Source: Chrysogorgia sp. JL179-B06 (lineage: Eukaryota; Cnidaria; Anthozoa; Scleralcyonacea; Chrysogorgiidae). Taken from it: a stretch of DNA of 64,000 bases. Below, piece after piece: positions 20,169-29,260 of the stretch. A program made the translations under genes and the position numbers. The stretch lies in assembly GCA_035772405.1 (NCBI GenBank), contig JAYKKM010000452.1:1149001-1213000 (forward strand). Reading direction: 5' to 3'. Every line of letters starts with the position of its first letter. The stretch's first letter is position 1. The notes beneath the pieces are model-generated. The model saw only the letters and a list, made by a program, of their open reading frames with translations, had not been told where the DNA came from and searched no databases.

Positions 20169-21116
20169 TTACTTTATACCATATTCCTTCATCATTTCTC
20201 CACCCATGATTATGATGTCTCGGTTTGTCATGTAACCACTCACAATTTTCACACCGTAGAATTCTACCAACGATGGGTACGCATAAGGTGCGAGTGGTAT
20301 TCTTGGTCGGTGTATTCCAAAAATTGTTCCATAAGGCGTGCCTATCTTTTTCATATTTGCTATGAAGTCTGAATCGGTTGACTTGGTGTTATTGACCCTG
20401 ACGTGTGAATTGTCCATTTGCCAGTGTATTGATATCATATGCATTTTACTTATGTCAACACCACTCGGAATAGTGCATATGCTCTCCATTGCTGGGATGC
20501 TACCACCATACGCGAGTCCATTAGTCATACCAGTCTTGTACCCTATGAACTTATCCCACTGACCGTCGTCGTTTGATATAATTGTCTCCCAATTTGATCC
20601 AGCGGTGCGAGTGGGTAACCTCACCACAACAAAAATGGAGAGGTCACACCATTGCATACTCGGACAATTAAAGTGAAGACCTGACTCAAGTGGGAGTGGT
20701 GTTAACACAGGGGACAGAAAACTATGGCCTGCACTGTTAACGCCAATAATAGGGCCATAAGCTAGGTTGTTTTGCACTAATTTACTTGTTTCACCAATGG
20801 CTTTCACTTTGTTTGAACCATTGGTGTGAAACTCCACGTTTTTCAAGGCGTGTGTGCTAACGTTGAAGTCAAGCACAACATAGGACTGACTCTTGAGGAA
20901 ACCTGCTAACAATCGCTCTAGAGTTCTTTTGTTTGTCGCATCTGAGTCATCGACTGGGTCTGCTACGTTTTTTATTGCTGAGCCTTGCATGTCTATTAGT
21001 CCAGACATCCTTCCACCGGTCGCGCTTAGTTTAGGATCTTCGTCCAGATGCCTTTTCGTTCTCTTTAGTATTTTATCGTGAGGGTCGTCAGACTCATACC
21101 CGTAGTTTAGACTCAT
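20169..21116 (-). CDS. Fiber/spike-like protein with lectin-like C-terminal domain
   Basis: 315 residues. The N-terminal part (about 36-70) carries the trimeric fiber signature M-x-G-x-I-DM-x-G-x2-I-x-NV-x-DP-x3-SDA-x-NKR, shared with phage tail fibers and other spikes. The C-terminal 200 residues (strands such as LSIFVVVRLP, WETIISNDDGQWDKFIGYK and MISIHWQMDNSHVRVNN) look like a concanavalin A/laminin-G sandwich. I infer a vertex spike that binds a host receptor, standing on the penton-like protein. Intact in both copies (315 and 316 residues). It is followed without gap by the acylated protein. Confidence 0.75.
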   Translation of the reverse strand: MSLNYGYESDDPHDKILKRTKRHLDEDPKLSATGGRMSGLIDMQGSAIKNVADPVDDSDATNKRTLERLLAGFLKSQSYVVLDFNVSTHALKNVEFHTNGSNKVKAIGETSKLVQNNLAYGPIIGVNSAGHSFLSPVLTPLPLESGLHFNCPSMQWCDLSIFVVVRLPTRTAGSNWETIISNDDGQWDKFIGYKTGMTNGLAYGGSIPAMESICTIPSGVDISKMHMISIHWQMDNSHVRVNNTKSTDSDFIANMKKIGTPYGTIFGIHRPRIPLAPYAYPSLVEFYGVKIVSGYMTNRDIIIMGGEMMKEYGIK

Positions 21117-21118
21117 TA

Positions 21119-22603
21119 CTACCTGAAGGTGTATTTGGTTAGCAGATAACCAGAGACTGCTGAGAACCCTAACACTATCGCCAGCGTTGTCGTGTCTGAC
21201 TTACTTGTGGCCACTGCTTCTCTCATGGGAAGTGGTGCCGCACTTTCTTGGTAAACTTTTTTAGCCACGAGATTAGTTGGCGCCGCCACATTTTCTTGGT
21301 GAGCTTTTTTCTTCACGGTTGTTGGCACTACTAATGAGTGAGTCACCACGTTTTCTTGGTGGACTTTTTTAGCCGTAATTGTTGGTGTTGTTGCATTCAA
21401 GCGAGTGTTCACTCCAAATTTCATAGACTCTGTGGCAATCTTTAATAAGTTGTTGTACCTAGCGATTTTATTCTTGAGAATCACTAGGTTACTTGGCATT
21501 AACCATGTACTTGGCGACACTGCAAGATTTTGGACAACGTTGGTGTCTCTAATCGATTTGTTCATGTTGAGAATCCACGTCGACACGTCATACTGAATAA
21601 CACTGTCAGAAAACAACTTGCGGAATTCTTGTTGGGTTTCTAGACTTCCTGCAGAACCACCAACGACTGACACACGTGTTCTCGCTTGCGCACCAAGTGT
21701 GGAGTACACAAAGGCTTCTATGCTTTGATTTAGATATTGCAGTCCAATGTTGGTAAAGCCGTCTGACAATCGCGCGACGTATCGTTTATAATCATTATGG
21801 ATGTCGTTGAGTGTGTAGACTCTGGATTCGCCTAAAGTGCCATCGCTCAGGACTTTATTCTGGTAGTAATGTTTTCTGGGGATTTTGGAAATCTTACCAT
21901 ACAATTCGGAAGCGTTAAATTCTCTACTTATCGATTTCATGGTCTCACCACCTTCCATTCTTCTGAGAAGTCTTCTAATGGTGAAGTACACATGAAATCT
22001 CATCACACTTGTGACCACAGGGTGAACTTCTTGTGACACTGATAAATGTTGCAACGACACTCCACAACAGAAACTAGCACAATACGTCGCAAACACAACA
22101 CGATAGTAAGATTCGCTGTCGTCCCACTCTGACATGGTCTTTGACGTGGTGATTTGTAAGGTTGGTAGCTTTGACATGAAGTAGCTATTTTGGTTAACGA
22201 AGACTTTGAAATTATTCACTGGATAATTCAACACATTTTCTGTTGGATAGCCATCCCAAAGCCCCCAGTGGTTTTTATGACCTTTTGGTAGTGGTTGGAT
22301 AGTTCCACCACCTTGCCATATTATTGGGAACTTACTATTGTGCAGCCACTTCCACATGTTTTTATCGTTTTTGAAGGTTGTGCTGGTTATGTCTGTGCTG
22401 AGGATGTCGTTGTTTTTGAAATATATGTCAACACTCATGATTTTACCATCTTGCGAAATATTTGGGTAGAACTCGAATTTGCTTAAAGTAGCGTGGGGGT
22501 ACTTTTTGATGAGGTCTGCCTTTGCATCGTGTGTAGCCTTCGATGTGTTCGCCATCGCACGTTCGTAGTGCTTCCCATAGTAGTTATGAAGGGCTTTCTG
22601 CAT
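21119..22603 (-). CDS. Large C-terminally anchored protein, 494 residues
   Basis: Not recognised. The N-terminal 390 residues are mixed alpha/beta with a tryptophan-rich stretch (NMWKWLHNSKFP, WGLWDGYP). Residues about 405-465 contain three degenerate repeats around KK-[VA]-[HY]-QE-[NS] separated by about 20 residues. A final hydrophobic segment (about 472-491) ends in YTFR. The layout fits a membrane or internal capsid-associated scaffold protein. Same length in Polinton 2, so it is under constraint. It is divergently transcribed from the penton-like gene with only 21 bp between the start codons. Confidence 0.7.
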   Translation of the reverse strand: MQKALHNYYGKHYERAMANTSKATHDAKADLIKKYPHATLSKFEFYPNISQDGKIMSVDIYFKNNDILSTDITSTTFKNDKNMWKWLHNSKFPIIWQGGGTIQPLPKGHKNHWGLWDGYPTENVLNYPVNNFKVFVNQNSYFMSKLPTLQITTSKTMSEWDDSESYYRVVFATYCASFCCGVSLQHLSVSQEVHPVVTSVMRFHVYFTIRRLLRRMEGGETMKSISREFNASELYGKISKIPRKHYYQNKVLSDGTLGESRVYTLNDIHNDYKRYVARLSDGFTNIGLQYLNQSIEAFVYSTLGAQARTRVSVVGGSAGSLETQQEFRKLFSDSVIQYDVSTWILNMNKSIRDTNVVQNLAVSPSTWLMPSNLVILKNKIARYNNLLKIATESMKFGVNTRLNATTPTITAKKVHQENVVTHSLVVPTTVKKKAHQENVAAPTNLVAKKVYQESAAPLPMREAVATSKSDTTTLAIVLGFSAVSGYLLTKYTFR

Positions 22604-22624
22604 ATAATATACCGTATGTTATAC
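22604..22624. promoter_or_regulatory. 21-bp divergent start region
   Basis: The sequence between two outward ATGs is ATATAATATACCGTATGTTA-like, entirely AT-rich with overlapping TATA-type boxes on both strands. Leaders must be extremely short or lie within the opposing gene. The counterpart in Polinton 2 is 37997-38017. Confidence 0.5.
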
Positions 22625-23326
22625 ATGACGCGAAAGTTGACGGTATTCATTGAAGGTGCAGAAAAAGTTGTGTCCTTTGACAACGCGATGATGGTCATAC
22701 ACGATAACCCATACATTGTGGTCAAGACAGCTACTGTGTTTTGGGACTACCATAACACAACAAATGACGACAGCATTCAGGTCTTCACGCTGGATGACTC
22801 TAGGGTTGGCTCTTTTAAAAAGATTAAAGTGGGTGAAGGGTACTTTAGCTTCGACGCACTGGTCAAAGTCTTGAAACATGAGTCTAACGAGCGTAAGGTG
22901 AATCTCGAGATAGAGAAACTGACACCCACAGGCAAATGTAGAATCAAGGTTAGTAGTTCGGCTGTGTTAGACACCCTTGGGCCTCTACTTGGTTTCGCGA
23001 GAGATGAGGTGATTCAGAATGACTCACAGTGGCACACTAGCCCAAACGAGGTCGATATGTATAGAGGCCTGAAGTACATAGAAGTTTCGTGTGACGTTGT
23101 CGAGACGGAGAGCAATGTAGGTATTGATGGGAAGCGCAGCGATGTGATCACAACATTACCAATACCCACTGAGCAGTCTTTGAAAGGGTCAGTGCAACGT
23201 CATGTGGACATTGAATCCAAGGTGGGTATTAAAAAAGGTGTTTACTCAAGTATGACGTTTCGCGTCAAACCAAATAACGACGATCTTAAAATTGGCGCGG
23301 TGCTGTTGGAACTGTATATTGTGTGA
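22625..23326 (+). CDS. Penton-like minor capsid protein
   Basis: 233 residues. Contains DTLGPLLGF (about 117-125), then VDMYRGLKYIEVSCDVVE and a VGIDGKRSDVITTLPIP segment. This series matches, in my recollection, the single jelly-roll penton/minor capsid family of invertebrate Polintons (LGFLLGF ... YVYCDLVE ... LLRTVPV). It would fill the five-fold vertices of the capsid. The start at 22625 was chosen because the upstream extension overlaps the opposite gene. Intact here, frameshifted in Polinton 2. Confidence 0.7.
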   Translation: MTRKLTVFIEGAEKVVSFDNAMMVIHDNPYIVVKTATVFWDYHNTTNDDSIQVFTLDDSRVGSFKKIKVGEGYFSFDALVKVLKHESNERKVNLEIEKLTPTGKCRIKVSSSAVLDTLGPLLGFARDEVIQNDSQWHTSPNEVDMYRGLKYIEVSCDVVETESNVGIDGKRSDVITTLPIPTEQSLKGSVQRHVDIESKVGIKKGVYSSMTFRVKPNNDDLKIGAVLLELYIV

Positions 23327-23331
23327 ATTAT

Positions 23332-24429
23332 ATGGAACTTGGTGTGGAGACAGAGCAAGGGTTGAGAGACATTTATTACAATCCTAAGACAGGGTACACT
23401 GGTGCAGAGAGGTTGTATCAAAGCGCATTAGGAGACGGATTGAAAGTGACTAGAAAAACAGTGAAAGAATGGTTGACAGCGCAGGACACTTACACTAGGT
23501 ACAAACCCATTGTGAGAAGACATAAGTTCCGTGCTACCTTTGTTGGATTTCTTGGTGAAGAGCTCCAAATGGACTTAGTGGACATGAGTAAGTACTCAAA
23601 ACAGAACAAAGGGTATTATTGGATATTGACAGGCATTGAAATATTAAGTAGATATGCTTTTGCAGTTTATAGAAAAGACACTAAGAACATGACTAAGGCT
23701 GTTGGAGAGCTATTGAGTGACTTTAAAGATCGGTTTGGAACCACACCTAAGTTAGCGCAATTTGATGATGGACTCGAGTTCTACAATGTTGGGGTGAAAA
23801 GTTTGTTGAAAGAGCATGGTGTTGAATATTTCAGCACTAAGAGCGATAAAAAGGCTGCTGTTGTTGAGCGTTTTAATAGAAGCCTCAAGAGCATTATGTG
23901 GAAGTACTTTTATACTCGTGGAACGTACAAATGGATTGACGTCCTTGACCAGTTTGTGAGCAATTACAATAGCAATGTGAATCGAAGCATTATGATGAAG
24001 CCAAAGGATGTCGATAAGTCAAATGAAGGCGAAGTTTGGACCACTTTGTTTGGTCACCAATTTGCGGACAACCCATTGCCGAAGTTCAAGGTTGGCGAGT
24101 CAGTGAGAATTAGTAAATACAAGAGTGTGTTCACAAAGGGTTATGAGGCTAACTTCACTGAGGAGCTGTTTAGAGTGGTGAAAGTCATTCGCGGTGATCC
24201 GAATGTGTATGAAATTGAGGACATAAGTGGTGAACAGATTATTGGTAAATTTTACGAACAGGAATTATCGCTGGTCAATAAGAAACATGATGGCGATGTG
24301 TACAGAGTTGATAAGGTGTTGAAAAGAAAGAAAGTCGGAGGGAAGAAGATGGCGCTGGTCAAATGGTTGGGTTATGAGAGCAAACATAATTCGTGGATAC
24401 CAGAAAGCGATATTCAAAATGTGAGCTAA
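23332..24429 (+). CDS. Retrovirus-like integrase with chromodomain
   Basis: 365 residues. Catalyses insertion of the element with 6-bp target duplication. RVE core: Asp in LQMDLVDMS (about 81), Asp in AQFDDGLEF (about 144) and Glu in VVERFNRSLK (about 179). An SH3-like segment follows and a chromodomain (about 322-364; YRVDKVLKRKK, VKWLGYESKHNSWIPE) that could steer integration to methylated-histone chromatin. Compared with Polinton 2 it lacks two residues after SRYAF (near 23660), an in-frame 6-nt deletion that may matter. Catalytic residues are present. The penton stop lies six bases before the ATG. Confidence 0.95.
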   Translation: MELGVETEQGLRDIYYNPKTGYTGAERLYQSALGDGLKVTRKTVKEWLTAQDTYTRYKPIVRRHKFRATFVGFLGEELQMDLVDMSKYSKQNKGYYWILTGIEILSRYAFAVYRKDTKNMTKAVGELLSDFKDRFGTTPKLAQFDDGLEFYNVGVKSLLKEHGVEYFSTKSDKKAAVVERFNRSLKSIMWKYFYTRGTYKWIDVLDQFVSNYNSNVNRSIMMKPKDVDKSNEGEVWTTLFGHQFADNPLPKFKVGESVRISKYKSVFTKGYEANFTEELFRVVKVIRGDPNVYEIEDISGEQIIGKFYEQELSLVNKKHDGDVYRVDKVLKRKKVGGKKMALVKWLGYESKHNSWIPESDIQNVS

Positions 24430-24435
24430 TATAAT

Positions 24436-25391
24436 ATGGCTGAGGGCGGTTTCGACGACCTTGAGATGGGGAGATCTAATGAATACAAAGATGTCACTGA
24501 CGATGAACTAAAGTATAGTCTTGAAAAAGCCACTCAAGATAGCGAACTAGCTTGGGACGACCCAAACGTCGCAGTCGGTGAGAAAATTAGACTAACTAAA
24601 GTGAGGAGTGGGCTGGTTTTTGAGCATGGTAGAAGAATGCGTCAACACATGAAGGAGGCCTTTAGTGATATTGAGGCGCGGATTAATGACAACGCAAAAG
24701 ACTACGAAGACGTCGCGAGGAGTGCGCCATTGTTAGACACCACACACGCAGAGTACGTCAACATACTTGGACTAACACCAACCGAGAACCGAGAGTTGGA
24801 TGGCACGCTCAACCCAAGCGAGAACGTGTCGCGTGAGTCGAGAATATAGGCGACGCTGGTGCATTGCAAATAGAAGCGGATCACTATCGAGACTTGATAA
24901 ATGAAACGAACGAAAGAATAGTGGAGCTTGAGGGAAGAAGAGACCCCACGATCGCGGAGACTGAAGAGCTACTCGATCTAGCTGAAAGAATGGTTGGACT
25001 TAGACAGGCTAGAGACATGGTTATTGAACAGCGGGAAATGGAGGAGGTTAGAGAGCGACAAGAGATCGACATTGACAGGTTGCAGAAGTTCAAGAAATGG
25101 GCTAGAGAAAATATGGTTGGGTTGAGTGCTTTAGCGATTTCAGTAGCCGCGATTATAACAACTATTATTATCGCTGGGAGGTCTAATGTTATGAAAGGCG
25201 CTATGGTCACGAGGTCGTTCGCACAGGCTGTTAAAAACGCGATAATGAAGATGGGTCCATGGGCTGTTGGATTGGCTAATTTAGTTTATGACGCGCTGGT
25301 GGTAGGTGCGAAGGGTCTCGCCTGGTTAGCTCAAAATCTGTGGGTGTTTGCAGCAACATTCGCGTGGCTTGCGTACAATTATTTAAACTAA
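24436..25391 (+). pseudogene. Membrane protein 1, frameshifted
   Basis: Begins MAEGGFDD and reads 137 codons to an early stop near 24849, then resumes in another frame from about 24850. Compared with Polinton 2 (35153-36178, intact, 341 residues) two extra bases sit at about 24845. The N-terminal part is also shorter here by internal deletion. The C-terminal module has an acidic/basic coiled coil, a span (MVGLSALAISVAAIITTIII), and a tryptophan-rich double span (GPWAVGLANLVYDALV ... WLAQNLWVFAA). The same module occurs in the next gene, so the pair arose by tandem duplication. Confidence 0.85.
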
Positions 25392-25394
25392 AAG

Positions 25395-25449
25395 CAAACG
25401 TGATTCATAGATACCAGAAAGCAATATTCAAAATGTGAGCTAATGTAAT
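25395..25449 (+). repeat. Duplicated integrase 3' end
   Basis: Bases GATACCAGAAAGC, ATATTCAAAATGTGAGCTAAT and TAATATGGCTGA repeat the end of the integrase gene and the start of membrane protein 1 (24397-24442). This shows that the duplication unit began inside the last integrase codons. The same scar is present in Polinton 2 at about 35094-35152. Confidence 0.85.
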
Positions 25450-26868
25450 ATGGCTGAAGGTGGGGAAGGTTTTGACGAGATCGAGATGGAGAACCTTGGT
25501 AGAGCCTACACTGATGATCAAATAGATGCCGAACTTGAAAGTGTTACTCAAGATTACATTTTACTTGACGATAAGTACGCCGGCGATGCTATGCCAGACG
25601 TCGAGCGCGTTGAGTATGATAAATTGTTTGAGAAAATGATTAGATTGCAGAATGAGCAAGAGAAAAGGTTTCGAGAAAAAGAGACGTCATTTATCGACAC
25701 TGATGATGGTAAGACGGTGACAATAAGGGGGACTAACACAGAAGTCCCAACAGTAGAGTTTGTTGAACAGGAGTCATATGGTGACGTCAATGACGTAAGT
25801 TTCAGTCTAGCTTTTGAAGAGGAGGAGGAAATTAAGAAAAGACTGGGTGAGCTAAAAGCATCCAACAAAAAGCTAACAGAAAACAACGTAAAAAGAATCA
25901 AGCTAATAAACAAGAAAATACGTAAATTAAGCAAAAAGGCACTCGGCCAAGACGACGCGTCAAGGAAAATAGTCAACAGGTCGTGGGTTACGGACTCAGG
26001 GGCTATTCTTTTCAAACCGATAAACAAAGATGGTAAATATGGAAAACCCAAACGAATTCTAATACCTGGGAAAAAAGGCTTGATCTACAGTAAAGACGCG
26101 AGTAGTAAAAACGCGATTGAACAGTTCAGACAGTTAGTTAGTCAAATCCCTGAGAATACAGAGACAACAGCTGTCACAACAGAAGTAACCTCGGATGACT
26201 TCCCAGTAATTGAGACAAGAGTGGGCTATGTCGACATACCTGGGCTAACACCAGACGAAAACCGCGAGCTCAATGGTGTGCTTAATCCAGGTGATGGTGT
26301 GTTGCGTGAATCAAGAGTGGGTGATGATGGCGCACTGCAAGTGCAGGCAGACCACTTTCAAGAGACGATAGATGAGACGAATGGGAGATTGGTGGAGCTT
26401 GATAGAGAAAACCTCACGATTGCAGAGGGTGAAGAGTATATTGATCTACATGAAAGAGTGATTGGACTAACGCGAGCTAAATACATAACTTTAGGGCAGC
26501 GGCAAATAGAGGAGGTTAGAGAGCAACAAGAAGTCGACATTGACAGGTTTCAGAAATTTAAGGAATGGGCTAAAGAGAATATGGTTGGGTTGAGCGCTGT
26601 GGCAATTTCAGTGGCTGGGATTATAACAACTATTATTATCGCTGGTAGATCTGCTGTTGTGAAAGGCGCTATGGCCACAAAGTCGTTCGCAGAGGCTGTT
26701 AAGAATGCGATAACGAAAATGGGTCCATGGGCTGTTGGATTGGCTAACTTAGTTTACAATGCGTTGACGTTGGGTGCAAAGGGTCTCGCATGGTTGGCTC
26801 AAAATCTGTGGGTACTCGCGGTGGTACTTGCGTGGTTTATGTACGATTATTACAAGCTAAAACGGTAG
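25450..26868 (+). CDS. Membrane protein 2 (paralog of membrane protein 1)
   Basis: 472 residues. Acidic N-terminus (MAEGGEGFDEIEME), a central highly charged region with coiled coils (about 110-160, and about 300-370 EEVREQQEVDIDRFQKFKEW), then three hydrophobic segments (about 375-400, about 425-445, about 450-468). It would sit in a membrane with a long charged ectodomain. Proteins ending in this W/L-rich module are frequent in invertebrate Polintons, in my recollection, and are probably virion components. The specific function is unknown. Intact in both copies (472 and 476 residues), unlike its neighbour. Confidence 0.8.
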   Translation: MAEGGEGFDEIEMENLGRAYTDDQIDAELESVTQDYILLDDKYAGDAMPDVERVEYDKLFEKMIRLQNEQEKRFREKETSFIDTDDGKTVTIRGTNTEVPTVEFVEQESYGDVNDVSFSLAFEEEEEIKKRLGELKASNKKLTENNVKRIKLINKKIRKLSKKALGQDDASRKIVNRSWVTDSGAILFKPINKDGKYGKPKRILIPGKKGLIYSKDASSKNAIEQFRQLVSQIPENTETTAVTTEVTSDDFPVIETRVGYVDIPGLTPDENRELNGVLNPGDGVLRESRVGDDGALQVQADHFQETIDETNGRLVELDRENLTIAEGEEYIDLHERVIGLTRAKYITLGQRQIEEVREQQEVDIDRFQKFKEWAKENMVGLSAVAISVAGIITTIIIAGRSAVVKGAMATKSFAEAVKNAITKMGPWAVGLANLVYNALTLGAKGLAWLAQNLWVLAVVLAWFMYDYYKLKR

Positions 26869-26890
26869 TGATAAAACATATGTAAAGTAT

Positions 26891-28129
26891 ATGAACGTCA
26901 CATCAGCAGAGTTGAGTCCCGGTTTTAGACGAGCAACCATGGGTGTCATAAAAGGGGTGAGAACGCAACACGTAATCACGTTGAACCCTAATAAGGTCAG
27001 TCCTGGCGAGGAACTTTACATTGATATACCGAAGCTCAAGGTTAGCAGCTGTTTGGTGCCTGGGTCGTTGGGTCTAGTGTTTGACTTTAAGAATGCAAAC
27101 GCCAAAAGCTGGTTCTTGAATAATGTTAGTAAGTTGTTGGTTGAAAAACTTACTGTGAGACTAGCTGGGGAAATTGTGTATGACAACAATGGGGAAAATC
27201 ACATTGGTGTTTATCGCGACCTTTGGGAAAGTGTTACTGCGCGAGACCAAATGATTGACTATGGTATTGGTGGTGAGAACTTGAGAAAGCTAATTTCTAA
27301 GGATGACAGTGGTGCGACGAGTGGGAACGTCGCTAAAGTTAGTGACGCGTTGATGTTTGGTGTGATTGGAACGAAACAGCGGATTAAGCTCGGCAAGATC
27401 ATGAATGACCACGGGTTGTACGCTCCTTTTAGCATGAACAACAACTTGCAGTATGTGATCACACTTCCGAAGGCCACAGACATCATGGTGGCGCAATCCG
27501 GTAGCGCTGTGGGCGGATACACTCTGGAGAACCTCGAGCTTGAGTATGAGACGATTGATAACCAGGAGCTCGCTGACGAAATAGCGTCGGGCTATGCAAG
27601 TGGTCGTAGTTTGTCATATGAGCACATCACGTTGATGAAAACCACCGAATGGGACAAAGGTACGACCATCGTGAACGAGAATGTTAATCTACCAAGAAAA
27701 AGCATGAAGGCGATTGTGTTGCTATTCACGAATAAGGTGCGAACAGACAGTGAGGAGTTTCTTTACCCAAATATTGAGAGTGTTAGAGTCACAATTGAAG
27801 GTGTGCCAAATAGTGTGTACTCACAAGGCATCCCAAAGTCGAAGTTCTATGCAGAAGCGAAACGATTGTTTGGGTTGGGTGAAGAACACGCTCAGTTCAT
27901 GACCATACAGAAGTTCTACAAAGATGGCTTTGCGTTGGTCATCGACTTGAGGAGCGTTCAAGATAATTACAACATCGCCACTGGCAGGAATATCGTAAAC
28001 ACACAATCTGGTGTGCTTCTTGAAATCACTAAGGAAGCGACGACTACAAATGTTATGTGCAGGGTGTTTGTGATGAGTGATGGGTTGGTCAACTTCGTGA
28101 ACAATGGGTTGCATTCAATCGGGTATTAA
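26891..28129 (+). CDS. Major capsid protein (double jelly-roll, hexon type)
   Basis: 412 residues, the size expected for Polinton/adintovirus major capsid proteins. Forms the pseudo-hexameric trimers of the icosahedral shell. Seen: an N-terminal RATMGVIKGVRTQHVI, the first barrel with LVFDFKNANAKSWFLNN and KLTVRLAGEIVYDN, a central long segment around YETIDNQELADEIASGY, and a second barrel ending in GVLLEITKEATTTNVMCRVF. No inactivating change is seen. It sits between membrane protein 2 and the packaging ATPase, the usual morphogenesis block. A TATATG-type box (AAAGTATATG) overlaps the start codon. Confidence 0.92.
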   Translation: MNVTSAELSPGFRRATMGVIKGVRTQHVITLNPNKVSPGEELYIDIPKLKVSSCLVPGSLGLVFDFKNANAKSWFLNNVSKLLVEKLTVRLAGEIVYDNNGENHIGVYRDLWESVTARDQMIDYGIGGENLRKLISKDDSGATSGNVAKVSDALMFGVIGTKQRIKLGKIMNDHGLYAPFSMNNNLQYVITLPKATDIMVAQSGSAVGGYTLENLELEYETIDNQELADEIASGYASGRSLSYEHITLMKTTEWDKGTTIVNENVNLPRKSMKAIVLLFTNKVRTDSEEFLYPNIESVRVTIEGVPNSVYSQGIPKSKFYAEAKRLFGLGEEHAQFMTIQKFYKDGFALVIDLRSVQDNYNIATGRNIVNTQSGVLLEITKEATTTNVMCRVFVMSDGLVNFVNNGLHSIGY

Positions 28130-28144
28130 ATCAAACGTGGGTTA

Positions 28145-28744
28145 ATGGAGACTCCGTTTAATATGTTAATTGTTGGTATGACAGCTTGTGGTAAGACACA
28201 TTATTTGCTGGAAACACTAGAGTCTGAGTATCGTGGTAAATTTGACTACATTGTGTTGATTTGCCCTACTTTCGAGTGGAACAAAGCGTATCAAGATTGG
28301 AAATATGTGCGTGACCCTGATGTGTTAGCGATAGACTGTGCGCAGGACAGTGTCGACGCTGTTCTCAAGTGTGTGACTAGCATTTTTAAAGGCACTAACA
28401 CTCTGATTGTGTTGGACGACTGTGCGAGTGGGCAGGACGTCAAGAATAGGACTAGTCAATTGGTCAACTTGGCTTTTAGTGCGCGACATTTTATGTTGAG
28501 CGTTATTGTCATCACACAACAACTTACGTCGATCGCAAAACCGTATAGAGAAAACATTAGTAAGCTCATTTGCTTTTACTGTCCGAGCAGGAGTGACATG
28601 AAGGTTGTTATTGACGATTACCTTGGAAACATTAGCAGAGAAAAATCGTCGGCGATTGCGACTGCATTAAAAAATAATAAGTACGCCAGACTTGAAATCT
28701 CACTGCGTTATCCATACAATTACGAAGTTGTTATTCCGCAATAA
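28145..28744 (+). CDS. DNA packaging ATPase (FtsK/HerA type)
   Basis: 199 residues. Walker A GMTACGKT (about 11-18), Walker B LIVLDD (about 88-93), and a following VIVITQQLTSI sensor strand, as in A32-like packaging ATPases of Polintons, virophages and NCLDVs. Uses ATP to pump genome DNA into the procapsid. The ORF starts 15 nt after the capsid stop. Polinton 2 copy is 199 residues and nearly identical. Both look functional. Confidence 0.95.
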   Translation: METPFNMLIVGMTACGKTHYLLETLESEYRGKFDYIVLICPTFEWNKAYQDWKYVRDPDVLAIDCAQDSVDAVLKCVTSIFKGTNTLIVLDDCASGQDVKNRTSQLVNLAFSARHFMLSVIVITQQLTSIAKPYRENISKLICFYCPSRSDMKVVIDDYLGNISREKSSAIATALKNNKYARLEISLRYPYNYEVVIPQ

Positions 28745-28747
28745 AAT

Positions 28748-29260
28748 ATGAGTATAAGTAATAGCGTGATGGTAAAACGCAAAAGTGAGGAAAATCCTAC
28801 GATTGAGGAATTAGTTGAGGAGACTGACGACACCTCAACTGTGGAAGACAACATTGACGTTAGGAGATCCGAACTTATTAGACTGTCCGGTGACGGTGTG
28901 GTAAGTCAGTCCGAAGCGTACATTAAAAAAGCGTCCGCGAAAGTTATTGATAAGATATGGCGCCAACACGAGTTGAAGAGAATGGAGATCGCAAACGCTT
29001 TTCTCACCGACTTGCTAATCAGCAAATTCGCCAGCTTACTAGATGGGTTGAACGCTATCGAGAACCCTGAGGAACTAAACGACGAACTACAAAAAGATCC
29101 GTTACTAAAGAAAGACGTTGAGAGCATTGTCGCGGATTGTGACACCGTACGTGCCTTTCTTAGGCTTGCTGTCGGGAGGAATTATAACATCGAAACATGT
29201 GTACGATCACCATTTTAGGAGCGAGGTGGTAGACACTGAGAGTAGTGAACAAACAGACTA
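28748..29260 (+). pseudogene. Distal helical protein, frameshifted near its 3' end
   Basis: About 156 codons read to a stop at 29216-29218. An extra base near 29133 relative to Polinton 2 shifts the frame in the last quarter. In the original frame the gene would run into the right TIR and share its final codons and stop with the polymerase gene of the opposite arm, since both genes end outward in the same repeat. The product is acidic and helical at the N-terminus (KRKSEENPTIEELVEETDD), with a hydrophobic patch near the C-terminus. Function unknown. Starts 3 nt after the ATPase stop. Confidence 0.75.
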
